From the NCBI RefSeq assembly GCF_914767665.1, contig NC_059502.1, positions 49,706,031-49,770,030 of the forward strand: a stretch of DNA of 64,000 nucleotides, written 5' to 3'. This DNA comes from Harmonia axyridis. Its lineage: Eukaryota > Arthropoda > Insecta > Coleoptera > Coccinellidae. Positions 9,557-19,904 of this stretch are shown piece by piece; the stretch's first letter is position 1; every line of letters starts with the position of its first letter. The translations under genes and the position numbers were made by a program. Under the pieces are notes generated by a model. That model did not search any database. It had not been told where the DNA came from and saw only the letters and a program-made list of their open reading frames with translations.

Positions 9557-12320
9557 GACATACAACATTTTAAACTTGAACATAAGATCAATCACAAATA
9601 AAGTTGAACTCCTAGAAAAGGTCTTGGAAGAGGAAGATATACATGTTGCTGTGTTGACTGAACACTGGTTGAAGGAAAATCATACTGAACAACTAATAGT
9701 GCAGAACTTTGTCTTGGGTGCCCATTATTCTAGACCAAATGGATATGGTGGAGTTCTGATCCTTCACAGAGATGACTCGAAAATGTTGCCACTGGAGTGT
9801 GTGAGGAAATACTCTGTGGAAAATCACATTGAATTGGCAGGAGTTTATGAGAGACTACATAGAAAAATTATAATTGGGGTATACAGACCACCACAAGGAG
9901 ATTTTGAGGTGTTTCTGACAAATTTTCGGTCGTGTTTGGATGAGTTGGGGTGCATGAATCTGGGTTATGAAGAAATCTATGTTGCTGGAGACTTCAACAG
10001 TGACTTAATAAGATGCAATACAAATGGAAGAAACCTGCAGAATCTAATGGGTGAGTTCAATCTCCAAGCTAAATTTAACGAACCTTCTAGAGTATCAATT
10101 GAAACTACATCTTTAATTGATAATATATATTCAAATAGTGATACAGACTCTGATCCATGTACGATAGAACCACATATTTCGGACCATAGAGGACAGGTGT
10201 TACGATGTTCTGGTATGTTAATGAAACCTAAGAAAAGAAAAAGTAAATCAGTAAGAAATCGGGGTAAACAAAATATAGATCGATTCATTGAGGTACTCTC
10301 AGGTCAGTGCTGGGATTTTGTATATTCCGACTTATCTGCGGGACAGATCTTTGATCGGTTCTGGGCCCAAATTCTAGAGATCTATGAGTTAACTTGCCCT
10401 CAAAAGGTTTTGAAAGTTGAGAGAGGATATTGGGTGTCAAAGCTGAAGAAAAACAGGGAGATCAAGGAATTGAAGAACAGGTTAGATGCGCTTTCAGTGA
10501 TACATCATATAAAAGGAGATTCAGATAGTGGAAAAGCATATAATGTTTGTAAAAGATTATACAGGGAAAAATTGGTTGAAATAAAGAGGAAAGACAATCT
10601 TAGAAAAATTAAGAACTCATCAAACAAAACCAGGGAAATATGGACGGTTATAAGGGGTAATCAAGGAAAAAATAAACACCATGATGAAGCAGAAATAAAT
10701 CCTATGACCTTAAACAAACATCTTTTGAAAATAGGTAAAGATATTGAGAAAAACTGCCCAAAAGTTGACGTTAGTTCTGGAGACCTACGGAAAAAAGCAG
10801 GAAATTTCATGCGAAATTCATTTTTCTTAAGAGAAATAACTGAAATAGATGTCCTGAAGATAGCGAAGAAGCTCAAGGGTAAAAAATGTAGAGATATCTA
10901 TGACATGTCACCGAGCATGTTGAAGCTGATCATTCCAAGTATAGCAGAGCCTTTGGCAGAGATTATAACGAGATGCTACAGTGAAGGTTATTTTCCTGAT
11001 CAGTTAAAACGTGCCAAAATAATTCCTGTATTCAAAGGAGGAGATAAATCTGAACCTTCAAACTACAGGCCTATTTCAATACTCCCAAGCCTCTCCAAAA
11101 TATTCGAGATTGCTTTGAAGGATAGACTTTTGAAATTTTTCACGAAGTACAATATTATATGTCACGAACAACATGGTTTCCAAGAAAATAAGTCCACAAG
11201 TACAGCAATAACTTCGGTGCTGGTTGAGGTTGCAGATGCTTTGGACTCAAGAAAGAAGTGCAGGCTGATGGCATGCGATCTGAGTAAGGCGTTTGATACC
11301 CTTAAACATGATATCTTGCTGCAGAAGTTGGAGAGCTATGGCATTAGAGGTGTCCCGCTGAAGTTGATCAGTAGTTACTTGCAAGGTAGATATCAAAGAG
11401 TTTGTATTCAGGATAGGTACTCGGACTGGGGATGTGTGGAGTGTGGAGTTCCTCAAGGGTCCATACTGGGGCCTCTATTATTTTTGATATACATGAATGA
11501 CCTACCTCCAAATGTTAAATCACACAGCACAGTGCTCTTTGTTGATGACACTTCATTCCTCACAATTGGTACTACAGAAGAAGAGCTCAATGATATTTCA
11601 TCAAAGATCCTCGAACAGGCTGAACTATGGTTTAGTGCAAATAAGTTCAAAATAAACAGGGAAAAGACACAATATCTCACCTTTGAAACTAAACCCGCGA
11701 CTGAGATGAACCTGAAATTCCTGGGTATATATCTGGAACCGAATTTGAAGTTCTGGAAACACATAGAAGAATTAGAAAAGAAATTGTCAGTAGCTACTTA
11801 CCTCATTAGAAGATCTGAACAATTGGCAGGAAAGCAAGCAGCCAAAATCGCTTATTATGGATATTTCAGTAGTGTTTTGAATTATGGGTTGCTGTTTTGG
11901 GGTGGTGGACCTGAAATGAAGAAGATTTTTACAAAACAAAAAAATGCAATTCGTATATTGTGTGGATTGGGGAGTGCTGAAAGCTGTAGGAGTCACTTCC
12001 AAGAGGAGAACATACTCACACTCACCTGTTTGTACATACTTTCCTGCATCCTATACATCCACGACAACAAGGAAAAACTGACGCGAAATGGAGAGTTCCA
12101 CAATTACACCACAAGGAATGCGAGGAACTTTTCAACACCATATCATAGGGTCGCGGCGACTCAGCTAAGCATTAACCATGAGGCCATACAAGTATATAAT
12201 AAGATCCCTGAAGCTTTCAAAGTTATGAACAAAAATAAGTTGAAACATGAAATAAAGAAAATTCTGTACAAAAAAGCCTTCTACACAATGAATGAGTTTT
12301 GGATTAGCCATTTTGAATAG
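9507..12320 (+). CDS. LINE ORF2: AP-like endonuclease and reverse transcriptase
   Basis: Numbered from the GTG at 9531 (929 codons). The apurinic-like endonuclease occupies about residues 12-225, with NLNIRS, the catalytic TEHW glutamate (E44), GDFN (153-156) and SDHR (217-220). The RT follows, with YRPISILPSLSKIFE, QHGFQENKST, DLSKAFD (D583), GVPQGSILGP (about 639) and FVDD (670-673). A thumb/C-terminal region follows, and no RNase H or CCHC knuckle is seen. It would nick target DNA and copy LINE RNA by target-primed reverse transcription. The frame has no ATG until residue 85, inside the endonuclease, so expression probably requires the +1 shift from ORF1 or non-AUG initiation. Motif C reads FVDD rather than the usual FADD. 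Confidence 0.9.
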   Translation: MSEDTDFFVDRENIKDKTYNILNLNIRSITNKVELLEKVLEEEDIHVAVLTEHWLKENHTEQLIVQNFVLGAHYSRPNGYGGVLILHRDDSKMLPLECVRKYSVENHIELAGVYERLHRKIIIGVYRPPQGDFEVFLTNFRSCLDELGCMNLGYEEIYVAGDFNSDLIRCNTNGRNLQNLMGEFNLQAKFNEPSRVSIETTSLIDNIYSNSDTDSDPCTIEPHISDHRGQVLRCSGMLMKPKKRKSKSVRNRGKQNIDRFIEVLSGQCWDFVYSDLSAGQIFDRFWAQILEIYELTCPQKVLKVERGYWVSKLKKNREIKELKNRLDALSVIHHIKGDSDSGKAYNVCKRLYREKLVEIKRKDNLRKIKNSSNKTREIWTVIRGNQGKNKHHDEAEINPMTLNKHLLKIGKDIEKNCPKVDVSSGDLRKKAGNFMRNSFFLREITEIDVLKIAKKLKGKKCRDIYDMSPSMLKLIIPSIAEPLAEIITRCYSEGYFPDQLKRAKIIPVFKGGDKSEPSNYRPISILPSLSKIFEIALKDRLLKFFTKYNIICHEQHGFQENKSTSTAITSVLVEVADALDSRKKCRLMACDLSKAFDTLKHDILLQKLESYGIRGVPLKLISSYLQGRYQRVCIQDRYSDWGCVECGVPQGSILGPLLFLIYMNDLPPNVKSHSTVLFVDDTSFLTIGTTEEELNDISSKILEQAELWFSANKFKINREKTQYLTFETKPATEMNLKFLGIYLEPNLKFWKHIEELEKKLSVATYLIRRSEQLAGKQAAKIAYYGYFSSVLNYGLLFWGGGPEMKKIFTKQKNAIRILCGLGSAESCRSHFQEENILTLTCLYILSCILYIHDNKEKLTRNGEFHNYTTRNARNFSTPYHRVAATQLSINHEAIQVYNKIPEAFKVMNKNKLKHEIKKILYKKAFYTMNEFWISHFE
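9524..9533 (+). promoter_or_regulatory. Candidate +1 ribosomal frameshift site UUU_UUU_CGU_G
   Basis: In the ORF1 frame the codons are CGA TTT TTT CGT GGA. A slow CGT in the A site would let tRNA-Phe slip from TTT to TTC, moving translation into the +1 frame, which is ORF2. ORF2 is open from 9507, after a TGA at 9504-9506, and ORF1 stops at 9554-9556, so any shift must fall in this 47-nt window. The same UUU_CGU motif drives +1 shifting in influenza A PA-X and in amalgaviruses. ORF2 has no ATG before its catalytic endonuclease residues. Confidence 0.6.
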
Positions 12321-12435
12321 TTTGTCATGTATGTATAATGTTTGTCTTATACTCGATTATTGACTATCAATGTCTAAAGATTTAACCTGTTTTGAATGTT
12401 AATTTATTGATTTTATTTAATTTATTTCAATGTTA

Positions 12436-12533
12436 ATTTATTTTAAATTTTGACTTCATTTATATTTACATTTGATTATTATAGATTTATTTTAAATTTT
12501 GACTTTATTTATATTTACATTTGATTATTATAG
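12436..12533 (+). repeat. 49-bp tandem duplication in LINE 3' UTR
   Basis: Two nearly identical 49-bp units start with ATTTATTTTAAATTTTGAC. Short tandem variation in the 3' UTR is common in LINEs, whose reverse transcriptase can slip on its own template. Confidence 0.85.
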
Positions 12534-12672
12534 ATTTGATGAAACTTATTTAACTACTTTGAACTAGAATTTATTGATGTATTGACGCCCCATGGAATAT
12601 GTTGATGGGTTAAAATTATTCACTTGTATATTATTGTGAATAAATAAATAAATAAATAAATAAATAAATCAG

Positions 12673-13021
12673 CTGGAGTAAACCCATGGGTACAATCTAG
12701 TTTTCCAAATTAGATTCAACTATTGAGGAATTCTATCAATCTGTTTCATCCTGAGATTCTACTCACCAGCAGTTTTTTTAACGTAGTAAAGTAAGTCTCA
12801 ATATTGCTGATTTTTAAAAATATTTCATTTTTGTTTTGTTTTAGTATATTCGAGTAATTGAAATGTATGTGAATTTTAGCCTCTGAAAATGCCCACATAT
12901 TTGGCGAAACATCAGGTAAACAAAAATAAAGAACAACTAAGACTCCTAACTTTGTCCTAGTACCCACTAGTTAATAAAACAATTAAAATCTGAAATAATT
13001 CGTGCACCGAAAAGCTTAAAA
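12673..13021. other. Spacer, nothing recognised
   Basis: AT-rich sequence right after the LINE tail. I see no gene or repeat that I can name. Confidence 0.4.
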
Positions 13022-13330
13022 TGTATCGGTTGTTCGAAACTTATTGTCTAGAGAGGGGATTCCTGAATTCCTTCAAGCTAGAAAAAAAAATTGAACACCA
13101 CATATTCAGGCTCGATTTTTGGGAAAATTAATTTGGTAGAAACCGCAAAAATTCAACTGTTTTCAAGCTATATGATAAAATTGGAGAATGGCGGGAAATG
13201 AAAATTTCTCTTAACTTTTTACTGGCGCTATAAAACTAAAACAATAACATTAAATAGGCACTTTTCCCATTATCCATTGGTATAATCATTTATTTCTTAT
13301 TGCAATCAGTTCTGAAGTTATAATACTTCA
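13022..13330. mobile_element. Partial copy of the 52093-52623 foldback MITE family
   Basis: The sequence from TGTATCGGTTG through AATTAATTTGGTAGAAACCG matches the reverse complement of the right arm at 52.3-52.6 kb. Matching blocks occur in the same order (GGGATTCCTGAATTCCTT, AGCTAGAAAAAA, CAACTGTTTTCAAG). It is diverged and lacks the second arm. Confidence 0.55.
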
Positions 13331-16300
13331 TATAATGCATCCAAAAGCGGTCTCCCAAAGAAGCTAACATCGTTGAAATAACGGAAATGGAGACTAAAAT
13401 TCATTGTCGTACTCTGAGAGAGACAGTCGCTGAAATTTAGAATGAAATGCTCTGAAGCCCTGCATGCGCGGAATATTAAAATTCTCTGAAAATATCGAAA
13501 ACAAATCAATTCCGACGCCAGATTCATGAAACACATAGTAAATGGTTATAGGAGATGCGTTTAAAATACAAACAAACTTCAGAATGACAACTTCCAAATG
13601 AATCAAATTCGAAAACAAAATTTAAAAAAAAAGTGACTTGTCACCAGGAAGATATTGAGCGCTCGTCTATCACTTACTTTGGAGACCACAATACTAAATG
13701 AGAAGATGAGGTGAAGCTAAAAATTGTACATTGAATTCACACAAATATTTTTCCCATCAAAAATAACACATGTTCCATATAATATTCAAATTCTACTCAG
13801 GTGGAAAAAAGTGTTTATTTTAGTGTTCACATGATTATTCTGAATGAAACGAATTTGAATATATGACACCTGTTCTCAATCAAATTTTTTTTTACCAATG
13901 ATAGTTTCTGAGTAATAGCCTCATCGATATCAAAATTGCGCGTAATTGGCTGTTACAGTATCAGGACTTCAAGCACTTTTTTTACGAGTCCCCTTATTTG
14001 CATTTTTGCCTTTATCGAAGAAAACTGTATAATATAGCTTATTTTCTCTTGCTACTGTCCATCTAAAATGATCTGATCTTACTACTTTGGATATTTATGT
14101 CTGGAACACACTAAAAGAAAAAGAATACGTGTTCGAAGTCGAGATGATCTGATAAATAGAATCGAATTGTTTTCTGCAGAAATGGGTCAGAAACGTTTTG
14201 AACTACACAGGGTTGTATATTCACTGTGAAATGTATTGAACAAGTCGGTAGACATTTTGAACATTTACTATGAGCAGGCGCGGATCCAAGCACCACTTTT
14301 GGGGGATGAACTTTTAGATACTCAAATTACTGAAAATGTGGACCCCAGACACTTTCGCCATTTTGTGACGTCATTTTTTTGCCATTCATTAATATGGGTT
14401 TTCACAAAATGTATTGAAGGTGTAATGAATAGAATAAAAAATGTCCGCATTCATCCACTTGTATTTTCACATTTGTATAAACTAACAAAGTGTATTAGTT
14501 TTTGGACATTTCTATGTCACTTGTGTTCACTAGGTTATGCCATTTAATCATGGAAAGATACAAGCTTTCACTTCGAAATGGACCTCTTTTTTCTTCAAAA
14601 TGATACTTGGTTCACTCAACAGGAAAGAAATCGAATGGATTGAATGATACTCCAAATCAGCTGTTATACAGGGTGTTCCAAAATTGGAGGATGGGCACCC
14701 AAACTCTTTGTTTTCCAGATACAGGTTGTTGAAGTTTGATTTTTTAAAGTTTTTTCTCATAGCATCTGTCCTTTACAAGGTATTTAACTTGAATTAAGCA
14801 TAGATATTCCTATTTACAGTTTTCATCATGTGATATGAGTATGCTAATTTTGAATACAAATTTACAGAGTGATATTTTTTCTGGAACAGTGCCCGCTGCA
14901 TTACTCCAGAACTTTTTTTTGGTAGACTACAGGTACTTTAGAAGAATTTTAAAAGAAACTTTGGTCGAGTACTACACTTTTTATTTTCTTGTAGTTCTGT
15001 CCTATTTGCTACTGATTTCTAGAAAAAAATTTCAAACTATTCTTCACTACCTAATACTCAGAAAAATCCAAATCTTAACGAATATCCAGTTAGTGAGCTG
15101 TGATGAATAGATTAATTATAAGTTTTGTTACTTATTTACCGCATCTGTATCTCGAAAACAAAGCGTTAGCGGGCCCATATTTATAGGCCTTTTATAAATA
15201 TCCAAGGAATCTCTCATATTCCTTTGTACCTCCAATTTTAGCAATCCATTCCTATGATTATCCAACAAAACTAAATATTTCTTATGATAAACAAAATAGG
15301 AAATTTATTGGCAGGTAGGCCTGCTTTTTTTGAAGATCATTATATTTCAGATCCTTTTTTCCAAAGTACCAACAAAGAGCAAATATTTCGTATGCTCGTG
15401 TTATTATTCATTCATAATTGTGCATTTTTATTGCCATCCGTTCCAAAAGACTGCATCATAAGCATATTGAGTATGTAACTCAAAACATCATTAGACTCGA
15501 ATAACAGGAATAGATAATGTTAAGGGTAGACGGGCTTCGAGGTAATTGTTTAATTATTTATAGCTAGTTCTCTCAGCATTTTGCCCTCTCTCTTAACTTC
15601 TTTCTTATAATATCTATATTAGAATAAAATTTAGTCAATTCGTTTGACTCGACAGATGAATTAACACTTCCAGTGATGATAGCAACTCCTATATTCAATC
15701 TGAGAAAACAAATGATTCAATCATTAAGAGCTTCAAAATAGAAGAAAATCAGGTTTTAATAATTTCTCATTTTTCGTTGTTTTCATGTAAGCCGATATTG
15801 AGGCTGAAAACAAGCAGCTAGTACAAAAGGTGATATGATATGATAAATGAGGTAGTTTTTGCTGAAAAGAAAACGTGCACAATCATTCATCTTTCATCGA
15901 TAAACCTATTGGAAAATTATGATTGATATTCTTCACCTAAGAATAGTTACGTTTATCTGATTACCAAGCCCGCAGTAAGAAATTTTTTGGCACAAAAAAA
16001 TATATATTATAGCAAATTTCATGCACTTTTGAGATATGTAACCAAATTTAATGAGGCTAAAAGATAACTTCAGTGTTATTGATTTCATAAAAAAAATTGA
16101 GATATTTCGTAAAAACACAAAATGTTAAATCGAAAAATTATCGTCAATATATCGACCATGTATATGACATTTTTTGTTGAAAAACATATCTAGAATCTCG
16201 CCTTTAAGTTTTTGACTTTTTAAAGTAAACACTCTGTATAAGACAATTCTCGGTCAAAATATCCAAAGCTCTGGGTATAATTTTTTTTCATTTCTTTCAC

Positions 16301-17587
16301 TTTTTGGAGCATTTTTAGTGGAAATTTCAAAGTGTAGCACATTTTTTGTCTATTTTTTCATCGAAAGAAACGAAAATACTGGGCTGACATTTTGTTTATT
16401 TTAGCGATTTCCTGGGAAATCATAGGAATTTTTGAGAATATATTAAAGGCATGAAAGGGAAGATTAATTGGATAATTTTAAGAGTAAAAAGTCCTATGAA
16501 CATTGAGCTACAAACATTTCGTTTTCGAAATGGAGACGATTAATTTCTAGCTTGATCAAGAAAAGTCGCAGGAGCAGAAATTCAAAGTAACGAATGAGAT
16601 TTAATTGGGTCATAATCAACAGGAAAGAATAATGAATTTAATGAACATCAAAAGGTTCCGCAGAGTTTTTTGGTGAGCTAATAAATCACCCTGTATCGAA
16701 CTGATATATGTACATAAAAAGGAAATTAATGAGATATGTATATAACTTAAGGCCAGTTCCTTAGATATTGAAATTTTCAGCAATAAAAATGTATATTTCT
16801 GGTTAGTCGAGTTTCGAATAGATCATCATACAATTTATTTTCAAGAAATTTATTTCAAATTTTTATACCTACGAAAATATTACATGAACTCAGCCTACCA
16901 ACGAAATTCTGTAAGTACCAAATTTTCAAATTCTCGAAACTCGAATATACCTAAGTAGGTATCCCAAATATCACTGATTTTTTCATAGAAAATTTATACC
17001 TCTTTTGATATGATTTTTTTTCCCTCTGATCTGAAGAAGACCGTATGGCTTCAGAAAATGATAGATAATATTATTTACATTGAATGAGCATTATTAATAA
17101 ATCATGATTCTTTTTGCATGAATTGTATATAGGTACCTACCATTCATATCTAACGAATGCGGCCTGTGTTAGTATACGTAATGGAAAATTCTTAGATCAA
17201 AGAAGGTTCAGAATAATTACTCAATTCCTTACATGAAGAAGATCTTCACCAATGATCAGCACTATCAAAAAGAAATCAATTTTTCTGATATTTGAATTAT
17301 TCACCAATATCAACTCCAGCAGTGCCATCTCTAATCGACTAAAAAAAGTTCTTACGAATTAATGAAGGAGTCTACTCGTGAGAGTATATGAGTGTTTCAT
17401 TCCATATAATATTAATATTGCAGTCATAGATGTCAATCTCAGTTCTGTTTTTTGCCATAGACCATAGAACTATAATAAAATGGACTGGCCCTCACGTGGC
17501 TTCTACTCGCTTCTCTCTGCAGACTACCAAAGAAAGAGAGAGAGGTGTTGTGAAGGATGGAAATCAAAAAGGCAGTAAATATTTACT
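13331..17587. other. 4.2 kb of AT-rich DNA without a recognisable gene
   Basis: Short ORFs occur on both strands, but none carries a known motif or splice-like organisation. Isolated MITE-end motifs such as ACAGGGTGTTCC appear (about 14670) without a partner. I see nothing firm. Confidence 0.4.
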
Positions 17588-17829
17588 ATGGGAATAAAGC
17601 GTTTTTAATTTTTTTTTTTTGAGAAATATTGAGTTTTTCGCATTAGTTGATTATTGAAATAGCTGAATGGCTATGGGAATAAAGCGTTTTTAATTTTTTT
17701 AATGAGAAATATTGAGTTACTCGGATGGAAATAGCTTGATATGGCTATGGGAACAACGCGTTTTTAATTTTTTTTTCAAGAAAAATATTGAGATATTCGG
17801 ATGAGAATAGTATTGAAATAGCTGAATGA
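17588..17829. repeat. Degenerate tandem triplication (74-85 bp units)
   Basis: Three successive units begin with ATGGGAAYAAMGCG followed by TTTTTAATTTTTTT, then AAATATTGAG and a GAATAGCTGAATG-like end. They start at 17588, 17673 and 17747. The differing poly-T lengths suggest replication slippage. Confidence 0.8.
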
Positions 17830-18029
17830 ATCATATTTAGGAATTGTATGGTACAGATTTTCATGTTATCTAAAATTTCTTTCAGAAAAAGATGAATTTT
17901 GTTGAGTGCTACCTGAAAGAAAATATCTTTTAAATTCTATTCCAGAGTTTTTAGATAGTTTACATCCAAGCAGGCGTTCAAAAGTTATGCCAATTGAAAT
18001 TTTTTGATAAAATACATAAAACAGCCTGT

Positions 18030-19688
18030 ATCTCTTAAACGAATACGAAAGCCTGTAGATTATATGATCCTACTGTCAGAAAAATCATAACCAGCCGTAA
18101 TGTGATTATACATGAAAAAAAGAAGCTAAAGAAATTTTAGTCGATCAAAATTTGGCTTGGACCAGAAGCAAGATGATTCCAATTCAGTGGGAGAAACAGA
18201 CGATCAAGAATAATCAGAGGGTTCCTTGAACTCGGATGATGAAGAATCAAATATCCCTCGTAGATCTAAGGGAGTCATACTGCCAAACTAGATATTGGAA
18301 GATTATGTCACCTACGTCAAAAGCGTCAAAGAAGCCCTATGAAGACCAGATAAGCACAGATGGAACCAAGCTATGATAGAAGAAATGCAGTCATTTAAAT
18401 AAAACGACACCAGTGAATTGGTGGATGCGCCAAGGCATGAAACCATCGCTGACTGTCAGTGGGTTTTCAAAATTGAAAGTTCAGAAAACAATTTATTAAC
18501 TTTATCGTGTTAGGTTAGTAGCTGAAGGTATCACGCAGAAACGAGGCACATACTATGAAGAAACCTTTTCACCCGTCGTTAGACACCATCTGTCAAAATG
18601 AATTTAAAAGTTTTTCACTAAGATGTGAAAACCGCTTTTTCAAATGGCTACTTACAGGAAATTGTTATTTTCCGAACAAGTGTGGAAAGTGATACTTTTC
18701 CGCAAGAGACTGCAGTTGACCGAACGACATGAAGCGGAGTTCGTTTAAGTTGTCGAGTGCGGAAAAGGCACTTTCCACATGATTTAGGAACAATATTTTT
18801 CCTACTAGCTTATGAAAATAATGAATAATGAAACATTTTCACGGAGAGTTTTCGTTTCGATGCCGACTGACGTTATAAGAAATTATATTTTTGTGCACTC
18901 CGCCGCATAGAGAAACGTTTGAATTTTATGATTGGTGCATAGAGACAGAACAAAATTTTATGATTGGTGCGACTCCTCAATATTTGAGTGAGGAAAAAAC
19001 CGTTGCTATTCACTGCATATATATGCGAGCGGAAATTGAATAGCAGGGATTCTTTCCGCACGAATTTGGAAAAGTACTACTTTCCAAACTTTAATGCATG
19101 TGGAAAGTAATACTTTCGAAACGCTAGTAGAAAAATGTATATGTGAGACAGTTTAGGGATTCAAGCAAAATAATAGAGCTTGGAATGAAAGAGTGAACGA
19201 TGTGTTGTAAGGATTTAATAATTTCAAATCGAAATTTGAACCCTGTATCTACATTATCAGAACAGGAACATCTTTGATTATGGTTGCATTGTATGTTGAT
19301 GATTTTTTCATTTTAGTAATATCTAATGACGAAGAAACAATTAATTTGAAATCAAATCTCAATAATTACTTCAAAATAAAAGATTTAGGAAAGCCGAACA
19401 GATTTTACATGTACGAATTAGGCAGGAATCTGGTCGAATAAGGTTAGATCAGGAAAGTTATATTAATGAAGTGTTAAAAAGATTTAGTGTGTGACCAATT
19501 TGCATTGGTCATTTAATGTAATCGAAATGTTGAATCAAGTTCGGAAGAACTTGAAAATGTTCACAAAGAGTTTCGTATCAGCAGTTAATAGGCAGTTTAA
19601 TGTATATAAGTGTTTAAACAAGACCTGATATTTCTTATGCTATTAGTTTTTCAAGCCAGTTTCACGATTGAAAAAGCCCTCCACCTTC
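18030..19688 (+). pseudogene. Ty1/copia-type pol relic (integrase end and RT)
   Basis: Plus-strand fragments follow the order of a copia polyprotein. An integrase-tail block (RLYDPTV..KIITSRNVI) lies near 18055-18110. Next come RT blocks with W-(N/x)-A-M-x-E-E-M and WVFKI, GTYYEETFSPVVR (about 18545) and DVKTAFSNGYLQE (about 18625). After a palindromic insertion the sequence resumes at GFKQNNRAWNE (about 19158). The YVDD catalytic motif (19292-19303), LIGSLMYIS and TRPDISYAI follow. Stops and frameshifts are numerous. The giant foldback element starts at 19698, and the copia C-terminus reappears at about 30515. Most of the RNase H domain is missing. Confidence 0.85.
18668..19140. mobile_element. 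Palindrome-rich insertion inside copia RT
   Basis: About 470 bp interrupts the copia RT between the QEIVI block and GFKQNNRAW. It contains repeated inverted motifs: GTGGAAAGT/ACTTTCCAC pairs, CTTTCCGCAC against GTGCGGAAAAG, and an outer pair TTTTTCCTACTAGC (18796-18809) against GCTAGTAGAAAAA (19123-19135). No ORF with a known motif is present. The superfamily is unknown and the boundaries are approximate. Confidence 0.55.
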
Positions 19689-19697
19689 GGTGTCGGA
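19689..19697. repeat. Left 9-bp target-site duplication GGTGTCGGA
   Basis: It directly abuts the left terminal inverted repeat of the giant element and is repeated exactly, in the same orientation, at 30441-30449. A 9-bp duplication is the hallmark of Mutator-like (MULE) and Drosophila Foldback elements. Confidence 0.85.
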
Positions 19698-19904
19698 ACG
19701 CCGGTAAGGTTAGCTCCCGGCCGGCCAGCTCCACGGGCACCATTCATTCCACCACGGTCAAACACACTTTAGTCATTTTTGATATTTGAATTGAATTTCT
19801 AGATGCGTGAATGTAATAAATTTAGGTTCATCTTATAGAGAAATGAAAGATCTAGCGAGTAGTAATTTTTCGTTTACATAAGCTACATATAGGGATCAAT
19901 TTCA
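19698..19904 (+). repeat. Left unique terminal inverted repeat of giant element
   Basis: About 207 bp of non-satellite sequence, reverse-complementary to about 30234-30440 with only a few substitutions. The very end contains GGCCGGCC and CCAGCTCCACG, which resemble parts of the satellite monomer. The cap and the satellite may therefore share ancestry. Confidence 0.85.

Larger units (their letters stand above)
8260..12672 (+). mobile_element. Apparently intact two-ORF LINE (Jockey/CR1 group)
   Basis: It has a 5' UTR, ORF1 (8582-9556), an overlapping ORF2 (to 12320), an AT-rich 3' UTR and a terminal (AAAT)n tail (12640-12671). The tail form is typical of CR1/Jockey-group LINEs that end in simple repeats. 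The 3' UTR holds a tandem duplication of a 49-bp unit (12436-12533). The open reading frames suggest a young copy. The 5' boundary is a guess, because I found no target-site duplication matching the sequence after the tail. Confidence 0.8.
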
